From Sphingomonas montana (GTDB lineage Bacteria > Pseudomonadota > Alphaproteobacteria > Sphingomonadales > Sphingomonadaceae): a DNA stretch of 52,952 nucleotides. A program made the translations under genes and the position numbers. Below are positions 7,932 to 17,425 of the stretch, in pieces. Under the pieces are notes generated by a model, which worked only from the letters and a program-made list of their open reading frames with translations, had not been told where the DNA came from and made no database searches. The stretch covers positions 1 through 52,952 of the forward strand of contig NZ_MOLY01000021.1 in the NCBI RefSeq assembly GCF_001956315.1. Reading direction: 5' to 3'. The first letter of the stretch is position 1. Each line of letters opens with the position of its first letter.

Positions 7932-10778
7932 ATGCGTACCGTGATGCTCGCTACGACCGCGTTGACGATCGTCTTCTGCGCCGCCGCACCGGCCGTCGCC
8001 CAGACGGCCACGCCCCAGACGCCCCGGCTGCGGATCACCGCGCCCGAGGCGATGATGACGGGCCGGCCCGGTGCGGACTATTTCCTGGCGAACTATACGC
8101 AGGTCAGCGCCTGGCTGCAGAAGATCGCCGGCGAAAGCGACCGCATCAAGATTGTCGGCATCGGCAAGACCGCCGAGGGCCGCGAGCAATATATGGCGAT
8201 CGTCTCGGCACCCGAGAACATCCGGAACCTGGAGAAATATCGCCGGATCTCCGAGCAGCTGGCCCTGGCCAAGGGGCTGACCGACGAACAGGCGAAGGCG
8301 CTGGCGGCGGAGGGCAAGGCGGTCGTGCTGATCGACGCGGGGCTGCACGCCACCGAGGTGACGAACGTGCAGACCCATATCCAGATCATCCACGAAATGC
8401 TGACCCGCGACGACGCGGAGACGCGGCGGTTGCTGGCGGACGATATCACGCTGTTCGTGTTCGCCAACCCGGACGGGCTGGAACTGGTCGCCGACTGGTA
8501 CATGCGGCCGGCCGACAAGCTGAAGCGCAACAGCAACAGTATCCCGCGGCTGTACCAGAAGTATATCGGGCACGATAACAACCGCGACAGCTTCGTTTCC
8601 AACCAGCCGGAGACGACGAACATGAACCGCGTCGCCTATCGCGAGTGGTTTCCGCAGATCCTGTACAACGAGCATCAGACCGGGCCGGTCGGCACGGTGG
8701 TGTTCATCCCGCCATTCCGCGATCCGTACAACTACAACAACGAACCGCTGGTCATCAACCAGACGGACGCGGTCGGCACGGCGATGCACGCGCGGCTGGT
8801 GGCGCAGGGCAAGGGCGGTTCGGTCTCGCGTTCGGGCGCACCCTATTCCACCTGGTTCAACGGCGGGATCCGCACGATCGGCTATTTCCACAACCAGATC
8901 GGCATCCTGACCGAGATCATCGGCAATCCGACGCCGATGGAGATCCCGCTGGTGCCCGCCAACCAGCTGAACCGGCAGGACGAGGTGCTGACGATCGCGC
9001 CGCAGACCTGGCATTTCCAGCAGTCGCTCGACTACATCAAGGAGATGGACCGGGCGGTGATGGACTATGCGTCGCGCAACCGCGAGACGGTGCTCTACAA
9101 TCGCTACATCATGGGTCGAAACCAGATCCGGAAGGGCAGCGAGGACAGCTGGGTCGTCACGCCCAAGCGGATCGACGCGCTGAAGGCGGCGGCCGCGGCG
9201 ATGAAGACGAACAGCGGCGGCAGTCCGCTGGACGAACTGACCGGATACGACACGCGGGCGATCGTCCCGACATCGCTGTACAAGACCGTGTTGCAGGACC
9301 CGGCCTACCGCGCGCCGCGCGCCTTCGTCCTGCCGGCCGATGCGCAGCCGGACCTGCCGACGACGGTCAAGTTCCTCAATTCGCTGATCAAGGCCGGTAT
9401 CGAGGTCGAGCGCGCACCCGCGGCGTTCAGCCACGGCGGCCGGCGCTATGCGGCCGGTTCCTATGTCGTCCGTTCGGACCAGGCGTTCCGCCCCCATGTG
9501 CTCGACATGTTCGAAGCGCAGGATCATCCGCAGGACTTCGCCTATCCGGGTGGTCCGCCCGTCCGGCCCTATGATATCACCGGCTACACGCTGGCGTTCC
9601 AGATGAACGTGAAGTTCGATCGGCTGCTCGATGACGCGCCGGCGCATTTCCCGATCGTGCCGGACGTGATCGACACGCCGCCCGCCGGCCGGATGATCGG
9701 CACGGGCAGCGCCGGCTACGTCGTCAGCCATGCCACCAACAACAGCTTCACGCTGACCAACCGCCTGCTGAAGGCGGGGGTGCCGGTGCATTGGCTGAAG
9801 GCGGCGACGACGGTTGACGGCACGGCGCTGGCACCCGGCGCGCTGTGGATCCCGGCGGGCGGGCAGGCAGGCGCGATCGTGCAGGCCGCGGTGACGCAGC
9901 TCGGGCTGGACGTGCATGCCGTCGCGGCCCGGCCGGCCGGGGACGCGATCCCGGTGAAGGCGCCGCGGATCGGGCTGGTGGACGTCTATGGCGGATCGAT
10001 GGCGTCGGGCCACAACCGCTGGATCTTCGAACAATATGAGTTTCCGTACACGGTCGTCTATCCGCAGGAGCTGGACAAGGGCGGGCTGGACAGGACGTAT
10101 GACGTGCTGATCTTCCAGACCGACGTGCTGGGCCGCGAAGGCCGCCCGCCGCAGCCGCAGCCGGCGGCGGCGGACGTTCCGGCCGAATGGCGCAAGGCGC
10201 TCGGCCGCATCACCCGGGAAAAGACCTATCCGCAGATCGCGGCGTTCGCCCGCGCCGGCGGCACCGTGGTGACGGTGGGCAACGCATCCGCGCTGGCGGC
10301 CGCGATCGGGGTGCCGGTCGTCAACGCGCTGAGCAGCGTCGATGCATCGGGCAAGCGCGTGCCGTTTCCCAGCACGAAATTCTACGTGCCGGGTTCGGTG
10401 TTGCAGGCGAACGTCGATATCAGCGATCCGCTGGCCTACGGCATGCCGGAGACGGTCGACGTCTTCTACAACAACAACCCGACCTACATGTTCGCGCCGG
10501 CCGCCGTGGGGGTCCGGCGCGTATCGTGGTTCGCCAGCGACGATCCGCTGCGGTCGGGCTGGGCATGGGGCCAGAAGGCGCTGAACGACACCGCCACGGT
10601 GGTGGATGCGACGCTGGGCCGCGGGCACGTCTACCTGCTGGCGCCGGAAGTCACGCAGCGTGGACAGTCCTATGCGACGTTCAAGCTGCTGTTCAACGCG
10701 GCGCTGTACGGGCCCAGCCAGGCCGGGATCGCGACGGTGGCGGCCACGAAGGAGGCCGGCGCCAAACCGGCCGACTGA
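7932..10778 (+). CDS. Exported M14-family zinc carboxypeptidase
   Basis: A 948-residue secreted zinc peptidase. A signal peptide ends at about residue 23 (AAPAVAQ). The M14 catalytic domain follows: GLHATEVTN gives zinc ligands H139 and E142, FANPDG is the conserved NPDG-type loop near 179, YNEHQTG supplies the third ligand H248, and GILTEIIGNP carries the likely catalytic E328. About 500 further residues follow, without a motif I can name, probably an accessory or beta-sandwich part. AGGGGGAA precedes the ATG at good spacing. Between an M20 peptidase and a TonB receptor, it probably trims peptides for uptake. M14 proteins this long are common in Bacteroidetes and Proteobacteria. Confidence 0.9.
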   Translation: MRTVMLATTALTIVFCAAAPAVAQTATPQTPRLRITAPEAMMTGRPGADYFLANYTQVSAWLQKIAGESDRIKIVGIGKTAEGREQYMAIVSAPENIRNLEKYRRISEQLALAKGLTDEQAKALAAEGKAVVLIDAGLHATEVTNVQTHIQIIHEMLTRDDAETRRLLADDITLFVFANPDGLELVADWYMRPADKLKRNSNSIPRLYQKYIGHDNNRDSFVSNQPETTNMNRVAYREWFPQILYNEHQTGPVGTVVFIPPFRDPYNYNNEPLVINQTDAVGTAMHARLVAQGKGGSVSRSGAPYSTWFNGGIRTIGYFHNQIGILTEIIGNPTPMEIPLVPANQLNRQDEVLTIAPQTWHFQQSLDYIKEMDRAVMDYASRNRETVLYNRYIMGRNQIRKGSEDSWVVTPKRIDALKAAAAAMKTNSGGSPLDELTGYDTRAIVPTSLYKTVLQDPAYRAPRAFVLPADAQPDLPTTVKFLNSLIKAGIEVERAPAAFSHGGRRYAAGSYVVRSDQAFRPHVLDMFEAQDHPQDFAYPGGPPVRPYDITGYTLAFQMNVKFDRLLDDAPAHFPIVPDVIDTPPAGRMIGTGSAGYVVSHATNNSFTLTNRLLKAGVPVHWLKAATTVDGTALAPGALWIPAGGQAGAIVQAAVTQLGLDVHAVAARPAGDAIPVKAPRIGLVDVYGGSMASGHNRWIFEQYEFPYTVVYPQELDKGGLDRTYDVLIFQTDVLGREGRPPQPQPAAADVPAEWRKALGRITREKTYPQIAAFARAGGTVVTVGNASALAAAIGVPVVNALSSVDASGKRVPFPSTKFYVPGSVLQANVDISDPLAYGMPETVDVFYNNNPTYMFAPAAVGVRRVSWFASDDPLRSGWAWGQKALNDTATVVDATLGRGHVYLLAPEVTQRGQSYATFKLLFNAALYGPSQAGIATVAATKEAGAKPAD

Positions 10779-10782
10779 TCCG

Positions 10783-12801
10783 GTGACGCGGCTTGGTCAT
10801 GGTCGGGCGACGGGCGGCATTTCGGGGCGGCATGCGCGTGGGTCCACGGTTCCGGCGAAGCGTGCGCCAACGTGCGCTGTGCTGCGGGCGTCCCTGTTCG
10901 CGCTCCTGCCGGCCGCGGCTTCGGCTCAGCCGGGGGCGGTATCCGAAACGATCGTCGTCAGCGGACAGCGGGAGGCGGGCGACGCCGTTTCGTTCGAGAC
11001 GCGGCACGCACTGTCGCCCGAGATGGTCGGGCGGCTGGACGCGATGTCGGCCGACGAGATCGTCCGGCGGCTTCCGGGGCTGCACGTGCCGACCAATTCG
11101 CGTGGCGAGGCCGTCGCCTTCGTGCGCAATGCGGGGGAACGGCAGGTCACGGTCTTCTTCGAAGGCGCCAGCATCAACATTCCCTGGGACAACCGGCTGG
11201 ACCTGTCGTTGCTGCCCGCCGGGTTGATCGGGGGCGTCCGGACCGCCGCCGGGCCGCTGGCCCCGCATTACGGCGTCAACGCACTGGCCGCGATCAGCCT
11301 TTCGCCCGTCGACGCACCGGGGGCGCAGGGCCAGTACGGCACCGGTGACCAGCTGGACGGGCGGGCGGCGGTGCGGATCGGTCCGGCGATCGTGGGCGGC
11401 AGCTATGCGCGGCGCGACGGCGACCCGCTGTCCGACGATGCCGATCTGCCGTTTTCGCAGCCGGGCCGCCGGCTGCGCACCAACACGGATCGCGAACTGG
11501 CCAGCCTGTTCGGGCGCGTCGCACAGTCCGTCGGCGATCATGACCTGAGCCTTGCCGCCTTCCATGTCCGGGGCGCGAAGGGGATCGCGCCCGAAGGCAA
11601 CCGCGCGTCCGGTGCGCGGTTCTGGCGCTATCCCGATATCCGCCACACGCTGATCGCCGGCAATGCGCGCAGCCGGCTGACCGGATCGACGGAACTCGAC
11701 AGCGCGCTATGGTATCAGCGGTTCGGGCAGACGATCGACAGCCATGCCGATGCCGATTACGACCGGATCACGGCGCAGCAGGTCGACCGCGATCGGACCT
11801 GGGGCGTGCGCGAACTGCTGAAGCATCGGAGCGGCCCGGCGACGTTCGTGGGATCGCTCAACCTCCAGCAATCGACGCACCGCCAGCGCGATATCGGCTA
11901 TGTGGGCGGATCGCGGCCGGCCGTGCTGCCGGCCACCCTGTCCTACAGCCAGCGCAACTGGAGCGTCGGCGGCGAGGTCGAATATGCGGTCTCGCCCGTC
12001 TTGCGGGCCGAGATCGGTGCGGGTTATGACGCGGTCGACTATGTCCGCACGGGTGACAAGCCGCCGGTGCCGACCGCCGGCGACTGGACGGGGCGGATCG
12101 GCCTGATCCTGGCGACGGGCGACGGCTGGCTGCTGCGGGCGGCCGTGGGGCGCAAGATGCGCGCCCCGACCATGCGGGAACGGTTCGGCGAGGCGATCAA
12201 CCGTTTCCTGCCCAACCCGGATCTGGACCCCGAACGGATCATCACGGCGGAACTGGGGGCGGAATGGCGCGGGGCGGCGGGCGGTTTCTACCTGATCCCG
12301 TTCGTGCAGGACCTGAAGAACACGATCGACCAGCGCACCGCCGGCGGGCTGCGCCAGCGCATCAACCTGGACGGATCGACGGTCAGGGGGCTGGAACTGG
12401 GCGGCAGCTGGCAGATCCTGCCGCCGCTGGCGGTGGCGGGCAACGCGACCTGGACGCAGGTGCGCCGCAAGGGGGCGACCGCGGGCCAGCCCAACCGGAT
12501 CGCGGAGAAGCCTGCGCTGATCGCCAGCATCAATGCGCGTTACGCGCATCCGTCCGGCATTTCGGCGATGGTGGAGGCCCGGCATGTCGGCGAGGCCTAT
12601 TCCGCCGACCCGGCGGGCGCGCTGGTGGCGCTGGAACGATCGACAAGCTTGGACGGCAGGATCGGCTATGGCTGGGATGTGGGGAACCGGAAGATGGAGA
12701 TCTTCCTGCACGCCGGGAATATCGGCGATACGTGGATCGAACCACAACTGGGCCTGCCCGCGCCGGGACGATCGGTCCGCATCGGCCTGCAGCTCGGCTA
12801 G
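10783..12801 (+). CDS. TonB-dependent outer membrane receptor
   Basis: About 640-670 residues forming a plug plus 22-strand barrel, importing a ligand across the outer membrane with TonB/ExbBD energy. The plug starts near ETIVVSGQREAGD and holds DEIVRRLPGL and the HYGVNALAAISL strand; the barrel includes the conserved MRAPTMRERFGE and NPDLDPERI segments. The last residues, VRIGLQLG, lack the usual aromatic ending. The start is uncertain: GTG at 10783 lies four bases after the preceding stop and fits translational coupling, but it adds an unusually long leader. GTG at 10879 would give a short normal signal peptide ending AAASAQ. The neighbouring peptidases suggest a peptide-related substrate (inference). 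Confidence 0.8.
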   Translation: MTRLGHGRATGGISGRHARGSTVPAKRAPTCAVLRASLFALLPAAASAQPGAVSETIVVSGQREAGDAVSFETRHALSPEMVGRLDAMSADEIVRRLPGLHVPTNSRGEAVAFVRNAGERQVTVFFEGASINIPWDNRLDLSLLPAGLIGGVRTAAGPLAPHYGVNALAAISLSPVDAPGAQGQYGTGDQLDGRAAVRIGPAIVGGSYARRDGDPLSDDADLPFSQPGRRLRTNTDRELASLFGRVAQSVGDHDLSLAAFHVRGAKGIAPEGNRASGARFWRYPDIRHTLIAGNARSRLTGSTELDSALWYQRFGQTIDSHADADYDRITAQQVDRDRTWGVRELLKHRSGPATFVGSLNLQQSTHRQRDIGYVGGSRPAVLPATLSYSQRNWSVGGEVEYAVSPVLRAEIGAGYDAVDYVRTGDKPPVPTAGDWTGRIGLILATGDGWLLRAAVGRKMRAPTMRERFGEAINRFLPNPDLDPERIITAELGAEWRGAAGGFYLIPFVQDLKNTIDQRTAGGLRQRINLDGSTVRGLELGGSWQILPPLAVAGNATWTQVRRKGATAGQPNRIAEKPALIASINARYAHPSGISAMVEARHVGEAYSADPAGALVALERSTSLDGRIGYGWDVGNRKMEIFLHAGNIGDTWIEPQLGLPAPGRSVRIGLQLG

Positions 12802-13043
12802 ACAGGGCGGAGGCAGGCGCGACCGGCTGGAGTTATTTAATTCGCAAATACTGATTCTATAAAGATAATATGGCCTCATGCGATTACCGTACAATATGAG
12901 TTTCTTCATGTGTACGAAAATACGCAATATGACGTATCTGAGTTAAGAGTTGAATTATGTTGATTGTAATCCATTTTGATGGGATTTCATAAGGCATGAA
13001 TCCTGCGCGATAGTTGCGCGGATGGTTTGGTCGGGGGGCTGGT
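12802..13043 (+). promoter_or_regulatory. AT-rich promoter-bearing gap before the Asp-box protein gene
   Basis: After the receptor stop, about 12830-13010 is the most AT-rich stretch in the window (for instance ATTATGTTGATTGTAATC near 12955), in sharp contrast with the GC-rich genes. It very probably contains the promoter of the large gene at 13044, although I cannot assign -35 and -10 boxes with confidence. It includes TATTTAATTCGCAA at 12834-12847, also found at 5899-5912. There is no open frame of note. Confidence 0.4.
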
Positions 13044-16000
13044 ATGAAGTCTGTTTTTGCTCTTGTGGTGATCGGTCTGCTGGCGACTGCGGGTCCTGCG
13101 GCGGCCGCGCAGGGCTATGATCCCGCCTTATGGTCGGGACTGCATTACCGGGAGGTCGGGCCGTGGCGCGGCGGACGTGTCACGACCGTCACCGGCGTGC
13201 CGTCGCAGCCCCGCACATTCTACATGGGCACGGTCGGCGGCGGCGTCTGGAAGACGACGGATGCGGGGCACAGATGGACCAACACCAGCGACGGACAGAT
13301 CTCGGTCGGATCGATCGGTGCGGTCGCGGTGGCGGACAGCAACCCCGACATCGTCTATGCCGGCACCGGATCGTCCAAGATCCGCAGCAATGTGTCGATC
13401 GGGCGCGGCCTGTACAAGTCGGTCGATGCCGCGAAGACATGGCGGTTCATGGAGCTGCGCGATGTCGGGCAGATCGCCACCGTGCGCGTCAACCCGACCG
13501 ATCCGAACGAGGTGTTCGTCGCCGCGACCGGGGATCCGTTCAAATACAGCACGGAACGGGGCGTGTACCGGACACGCGACGGCGGCGTGACGTGGAAGAA
13601 GATCTTCTTCCTGAACGAACGGCTTGGTGCCGCGGACATCGAGTTCCAGGCGGACAATCCGAGGATTCTATATGCGACCATGTGGCACGGCCTGCGTCAG
13701 CCATGGTCGATCATATCGGGCGGCACCGAAGGCGGCGTGTACAAGTCGGTCGACGGTGGTGACCATTGGGTGAAGCTGGGCGGTGGCCTGCCCACCGGGC
13801 TGTTCGGTCGCGCCAATATCGGGGTGAGCGCGAGCGCGCCGAACGTGCTGTACGCGTTGATCGAGGCGAAGCCCGGACACGGCCTGTATCGTTCGGACGA
13901 TGCGGGCGCGACATGGCGGCTGGTCAACGGCGAGGCGCGGCTTGTCACCCGGCCATTCTACTACACCACGCTGGGCGTCGACCCGACCGATGCGAACGTG
14001 GTGTTCGTCGGCAACGAAGGCTGGTTCAAATCGGTGGACGGCGGCAAGACGTTCAAGACGCGCCCGGTGCCGCATGGCGACAATCACGACGTCTGGATGA
14101 ACCCGAAGGATTCGCGGATCATGGTGCAGGCCAATGACGGCGGCGCCAACGTGTCGGTGGACGGCGGCGACAACTGGACGACGCAGGCCAACCAGCCGAC
14201 GGCGGAAATCTACCAGGTCGCGGTCGACAACCAGTTCCCCTATCGCCTCTACGGCGCGCAGCAGGACAATACGACGGTCATCGTGCCATCGCTGTCGCTT
14301 GGCGACGGACAGGATTACCGGATCGGTCCGGGCTGCGAGACGGGGCCGATCATACCGAAGATCGACGATCCGAATCTGGTCTGGGGGGCCTGCAAGGGGC
14401 AGTTCAGCCGGCTCGACCTGCGTACCAACGGCAACGAGCAGCGTTACTGGATCGGCAGCGAGTCGCTGTACGGCAACGATCCGAAGGATCTGCGCTATCG
14501 CTTCCAGCGCGTCGCGCCGCTGGAGGTTTCGCCGACGCGGGCCGCCACGATCTATTATGGTTCGCAGTTCGTGCATCGTTCGCCCGACGGCGGCGTGACG
14601 TGGCAGACGATCAGCCCGGACCTGACCGCCAATCCGGCCGAACGGCAGTTCGCGTCCGGCGAGCCGATCACGCGCGATGCGACGGGCGAGGAGATCTATT
14701 CCACGGTATACGCGATCCGCGAGAGCGGCGTCCGGCCGGGCGTGATCTGGGCGGGGTCGAACGACGGGCTGGTCCACGTCACGCAGGACGACGGCAAAAC
14801 GTGGCGGAATGTGACGCCCAAGGGGCTGCCGCCCGGCGGCCGCGTGCAGAATATCGAACCCGGCGTGCGCGCCCCCGGCACCGCTTATGTCGCGATCTAT
14901 CGGTACCTGATGGGGGATTTCGCGCCCTATCTCTATGCCACGGACAATTACGGCAAAAGCTGGAAGCGGCTTGCCGACGGGCGCAACGGCATTGCGGCGA
15001 ACGAACCGACGCGCGTGATCCGCGAGGATCCGGAGCGACCCGGCCTGCTATATGCCGGCACCGAGTTCGGCATGTACGCATCGTTCGACAGCGGGGCGCA
15101 TTGGCAGAGCCTGCAACTCGACCTGCCCGCCACACCCGTCACCGACATCCGGCTGGCGCATGGCGATCTGATCCTGTCGACGCAGGGGCGCGGCTTCTGG
15201 ATCCTCGATAATCTGAGCGTCCTCCGGCAAGTGCCACGAAGCGGCGCGGCGACGGCCGACCGGTTGTACGCGCCGGTCACGGCCGTGCGCGTCAACAGCA
15301 CCGGCGACAAGGGATCGGACCCCGCCGAGGGGCCGGAATATATCCTGCCCGGCGCGCAGATCGACTATTTCATCGGGCCGAACAGCGGCGGCAAGCCGGT
15401 GTCGATCGCCTTCGTCGATGCGACCGGCAGGACGGTGCGCAGCTTCTCCAGCGATGGCCCGGCGGAAGGGCCGGCGGGCGGCGGGGGCGGGGGCGACGAG
15501 GACGGCGGCGGGCGCTATCGCCCGGTCTATCCGAAGACGCCGGCCACGACCCCCGGCATGCATCGCTTCATCTGGGATCTGCGCCACACGGGTGAACCCG
15601 GGACGGCATCGCCGGTCGCAGCGACGAGTGCGCCGACACCGACACCGACCGCAGCACCGGCGACGCCGCGGCCGCGCTTTCCGGATGGTCCCATGGTGCC
15701 GCCGGGCGACTATACGGTGGTCCTCACGGTCGGCGGCGTCGCGACGCGTCAGCCGTTGCGCATCGTCGAGGATCCCCGCGTCGTCGCCAGCGGCGTGACC
15801 GATGCCGACCTGGTGGCGCAGTATCAGCACAACCTGCGCGTGCTGGAACTGGTCAACGATACCGGCCGCGCCGTTGCACGCGTCACGCAGGCCCAGTCGG
15901 CACAGGCCGATCCGGCCAGGGCGAAGGCCCTCAAGCCGATCGCCGACGCGCTGATCACGCCGCGGATCCGGTACAGCAAGCCCGCGCTCCAGACCCACGT

Positions 16001-16214
16001 CAACTATCTCTACAGCCAGACCGGGTCGACGGACCAGAAGGTCGGTGCCGACGCGATCGGGCGCTACGCCGAACTGCGCCAGAAGGTCGACGCCATCGTC
16101 GCCGATCTCGATCGTCTGCTCGGGCCGGTCGATCTGATCGCGTTGCGCCCCTATCTGAGCGGCAGCCAGGATGCCCGGACCAGCGTGGACGACGATACCG
16201 ACGACGACAATTGA
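13044..16214 (+). CDS. Large exported Asp-box (BNR/VPS10-like) beta-propeller protein
   Basis: A 1056-residue exported protein (signal peptide ending GPAAAAQ) rich in Asp-box motifs (S/T-x-D-x-G-x-x-W): TTDAGHRW, SVDAAKTW, TRDGGVTW, SVDGGDHW, SDDAGATW, SVDGGKTF, SVDGGDNW, SPDGGVTW, TQDDGKTW, TDNYGKSW and SFDSGAHW. These give about eleven blades or hairpins, the layout of sortilin/VPS10-like propellers often annotated as glycosyl hydrolase BNR proteins. A Gly/Asp-rich low-complexity linker lies near residues 815-830 (GGGGGGDEDGGG), and a helical C-terminal region follows. No catalytic site can be named, so it may bind rather than cleave. GGGGGG precedes ATG 13044. It sits with peptidases and TonB receptors, suggesting ligand capture or processing. 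Confidence 0.85.
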   Translation: MKSVFALVVIGLLATAGPAAAAQGYDPALWSGLHYREVGPWRGGRVTTVTGVPSQPRTFYMGTVGGGVWKTTDAGHRWTNTSDGQISVGSIGAVAVADSNPDIVYAGTGSSKIRSNVSIGRGLYKSVDAAKTWRFMELRDVGQIATVRVNPTDPNEVFVAATGDPFKYSTERGVYRTRDGGVTWKKIFFLNERLGAADIEFQADNPRILYATMWHGLRQPWSIISGGTEGGVYKSVDGGDHWVKLGGGLPTGLFGRANIGVSASAPNVLYALIEAKPGHGLYRSDDAGATWRLVNGEARLVTRPFYYTTLGVDPTDANVVFVGNEGWFKSVDGGKTFKTRPVPHGDNHDVWMNPKDSRIMVQANDGGANVSVDGGDNWTTQANQPTAEIYQVAVDNQFPYRLYGAQQDNTTVIVPSLSLGDGQDYRIGPGCETGPIIPKIDDPNLVWGACKGQFSRLDLRTNGNEQRYWIGSESLYGNDPKDLRYRFQRVAPLEVSPTRAATIYYGSQFVHRSPDGGVTWQTISPDLTANPAERQFASGEPITRDATGEEIYSTVYAIRESGVRPGVIWAGSNDGLVHVTQDDGKTWRNVTPKGLPPGGRVQNIEPGVRAPGTAYVAIYRYLMGDFAPYLYATDNYGKSWKRLADGRNGIAANEPTRVIREDPERPGLLYAGTEFGMYASFDSGAHWQSLQLDLPATPVTDIRLAHGDLILSTQGRGFWILDNLSVLRQVPRSGAATADRLYAPVTAVRVNSTGDKGSDPAEGPEYILPGAQIDYFIGPNSGGKPVSIAFVDATGRTVRSFSSDGPAEGPAGGGGGGDEDGGGRYRPVYPKTPATTPGMHRFIWDLRHTGEPGTASPVAATSAPTPTPTAAPATPRPRFPDGPMVPPGDYTVVLTVGGVATRQPLRIVEDPRVVASGVTDADLVAQYQHNLRVLELVNDTGRAVARVTQAQSAQADPARAKALKPIADALITPRIRYSKPALQTHVNYLYSQTGSTDQKVGADAIGRYAELRQKVDAIVADLDRLLGPVDLIALRPYLSGSQDARTSVDDDTDDDN

Positions 16215-16221
16215 GCCGGAC

Positions 16222-16243
16222 GGCGGGCAGGTATCTGCCCGCC
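16222..16243 (+). terminator. Hairpin after the Asp-box protein gene
   Basis: GGCGGGCAG (16222-16230) and CTGCCCGCC (16235-16243) form a perfect 9-bp stem with a four-base loop, eight bases after the stop of the large gene. There is no T-run behind it, so it may act as an mRNA 3' stabiliser or a weak terminator. Confidence 0.55.
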
Positions 16244-16498
16244 CCGGCACCGGATCGGGGCAGGGCCGAAATTGTTCGAGCAGAAGCCGACCTATTTTTC
16301 GGTGTCGATCGAACCGGGGCGTAGCCGGCGCCCGGTGGATCGGTGGATATCGCCACCGGACGGCGGTGGGGACAACGGGGTGCGCACGTATGCCGATTTC
16401 ATGGGCAAAATCGCCCCGATAGTGGTCAAACACCTGTTACCAACCTGTCATAAGTCAACCATGGGAAGGCTGGCGGCGTAGTTAATCAAGGGGTTGCG

Positions 16499-17425
16499 AT
16501 GAATCTCCGGCAAATCGAGGTGTTTCACGCGGTCTATTCGCTGGGTTCCATCAGCGGCGCATCACGCATGCTGCATGTGTCGCAGCCGTCGGTCAGCAAG
16601 ATGGTGAAACATGCCGAGTCGCGGCTCGGCTTTGCGCTGTTCCGACTGGTGCGGGGGCGCCTGACCCCTACCGACGAAGCGCATATCCTGTTTCGCGAGG
16701 CGGACGATCTTCACGCGCGCATCGACACGTTCCAGCGCGCGGCGCTGAGCCTGCGGTCCAATTCCGAAGGGCATATCCGGATGGGTGTCCTGCCGTCGCT
16801 GGCGCTTTCGCTGGCGCCCGAGGCCGTGGTCCGCTTCCGTCAGCGGATGCCGCGCGTCACCTTCGAGATGTCGGCCGTCCACCATGAGGATTTTCGCGAC
16901 GTGCTGGCGTCGCGCGCGTGCGATTTCGTGATCGGCCATCAGCTTCCGCTCGACGTGGAGATCGCGTCGGCCTCGCTCGGCATCGGGCGCGTCGGTGCGT
17001 TGTTCCTTCGCCGGCTGCTGCCGGAAGGGACGATGGCGGTGACGCCGGAGATGCTCGCCGCGAACGAGGTGATCGGCCTCAGTCCGAGCGTCGCGATCGG
17101 CGGGCTGGCCGGGTCGACGCGGGCGGCGGAGATCACGCCGAAAATCACGGTGGGTTCGGTCTATATCGCGGCGGCGCTGGCGCGGCAGGGCGCGGGGATC
17201 GCGATCGTCGACGAATTCACCGCACGCGAATATGTCGACGACAGCCTGATCTTCCTCCCGCTGGCACCCGCCGTCACGTTCGAACTCAAGGTGCTGCATC
17301 TTGGCAGCCGGCCGCTGTCACGCCTGGCGCGCAGCTTCATCGAACTGAAGCGCCGGCTGATCGCGACGCCCACGGAGCGGGGGTATGTCGGGACGGGCGA
17401 TCGTGCGGGTGCCGTCACCCATTAG
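16499..17425 (+). CDS. LysR-family transcriptional regulator
   Basis: A 308-residue LysR-type regulator. The N-terminal winged helix-turn-helix is clear (MNLRQIEVFHAVYSLGSISG, then ASRMLHVSQPSVSKMVKHAE), followed by the linker helix and a two-lobe effector-binding domain from about residue 90. Its opening resembles regulators of opine and amino-acid uptake more than those of aromatic degradation, but the effector cannot be read from the sequence. AAGGGG lies just upstream of the ATG. It is followed on the same strand by a TonB receptor and an M20 peptidase, the likeliest targets; a 5-7-5 inverted repeat upstream of that receptor is a candidate operator. Confidence 0.9.
   Translation: MNLRQIEVFHAVYSLGSISGASRMLHVSQPSVSKMVKHAESRLGFALFRLVRGRLTPTDEAHILFREADDLHARIDTFQRAALSLRSNSEGHIRMGVLPSLALSLAPEAVVRFRQRMPRVTFEMSAVHHEDFRDVLASRACDFVIGHQLPLDVEIASASLGIGRVGALFLRRLLPEGTMAVTPEMLAANEVIGLSPSVAIGGLAGSTRAAEITPKITVGSVYIAAALARQGAGIAIVDEFTAREYVDDSLIFLPLAPAVTFELKVLHLGSRPLSRLARSFIELKRRLIATPTERGYVGTGDRAGAVTH

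Noticed and set aside
6894-10628. Reverse-strand open frame of about 1244 codons
   Set aside because: Antisense shadow of the M20 and M14 peptidase genes, with the same Arg/His-rich composition and no motif.
15048-16433. Reverse-strand open frame over the end of the Asp-box gene
   Set aside because: Low-complexity Arg-rich translation; the forward gene has a signal peptide and repeated Asp-boxes.
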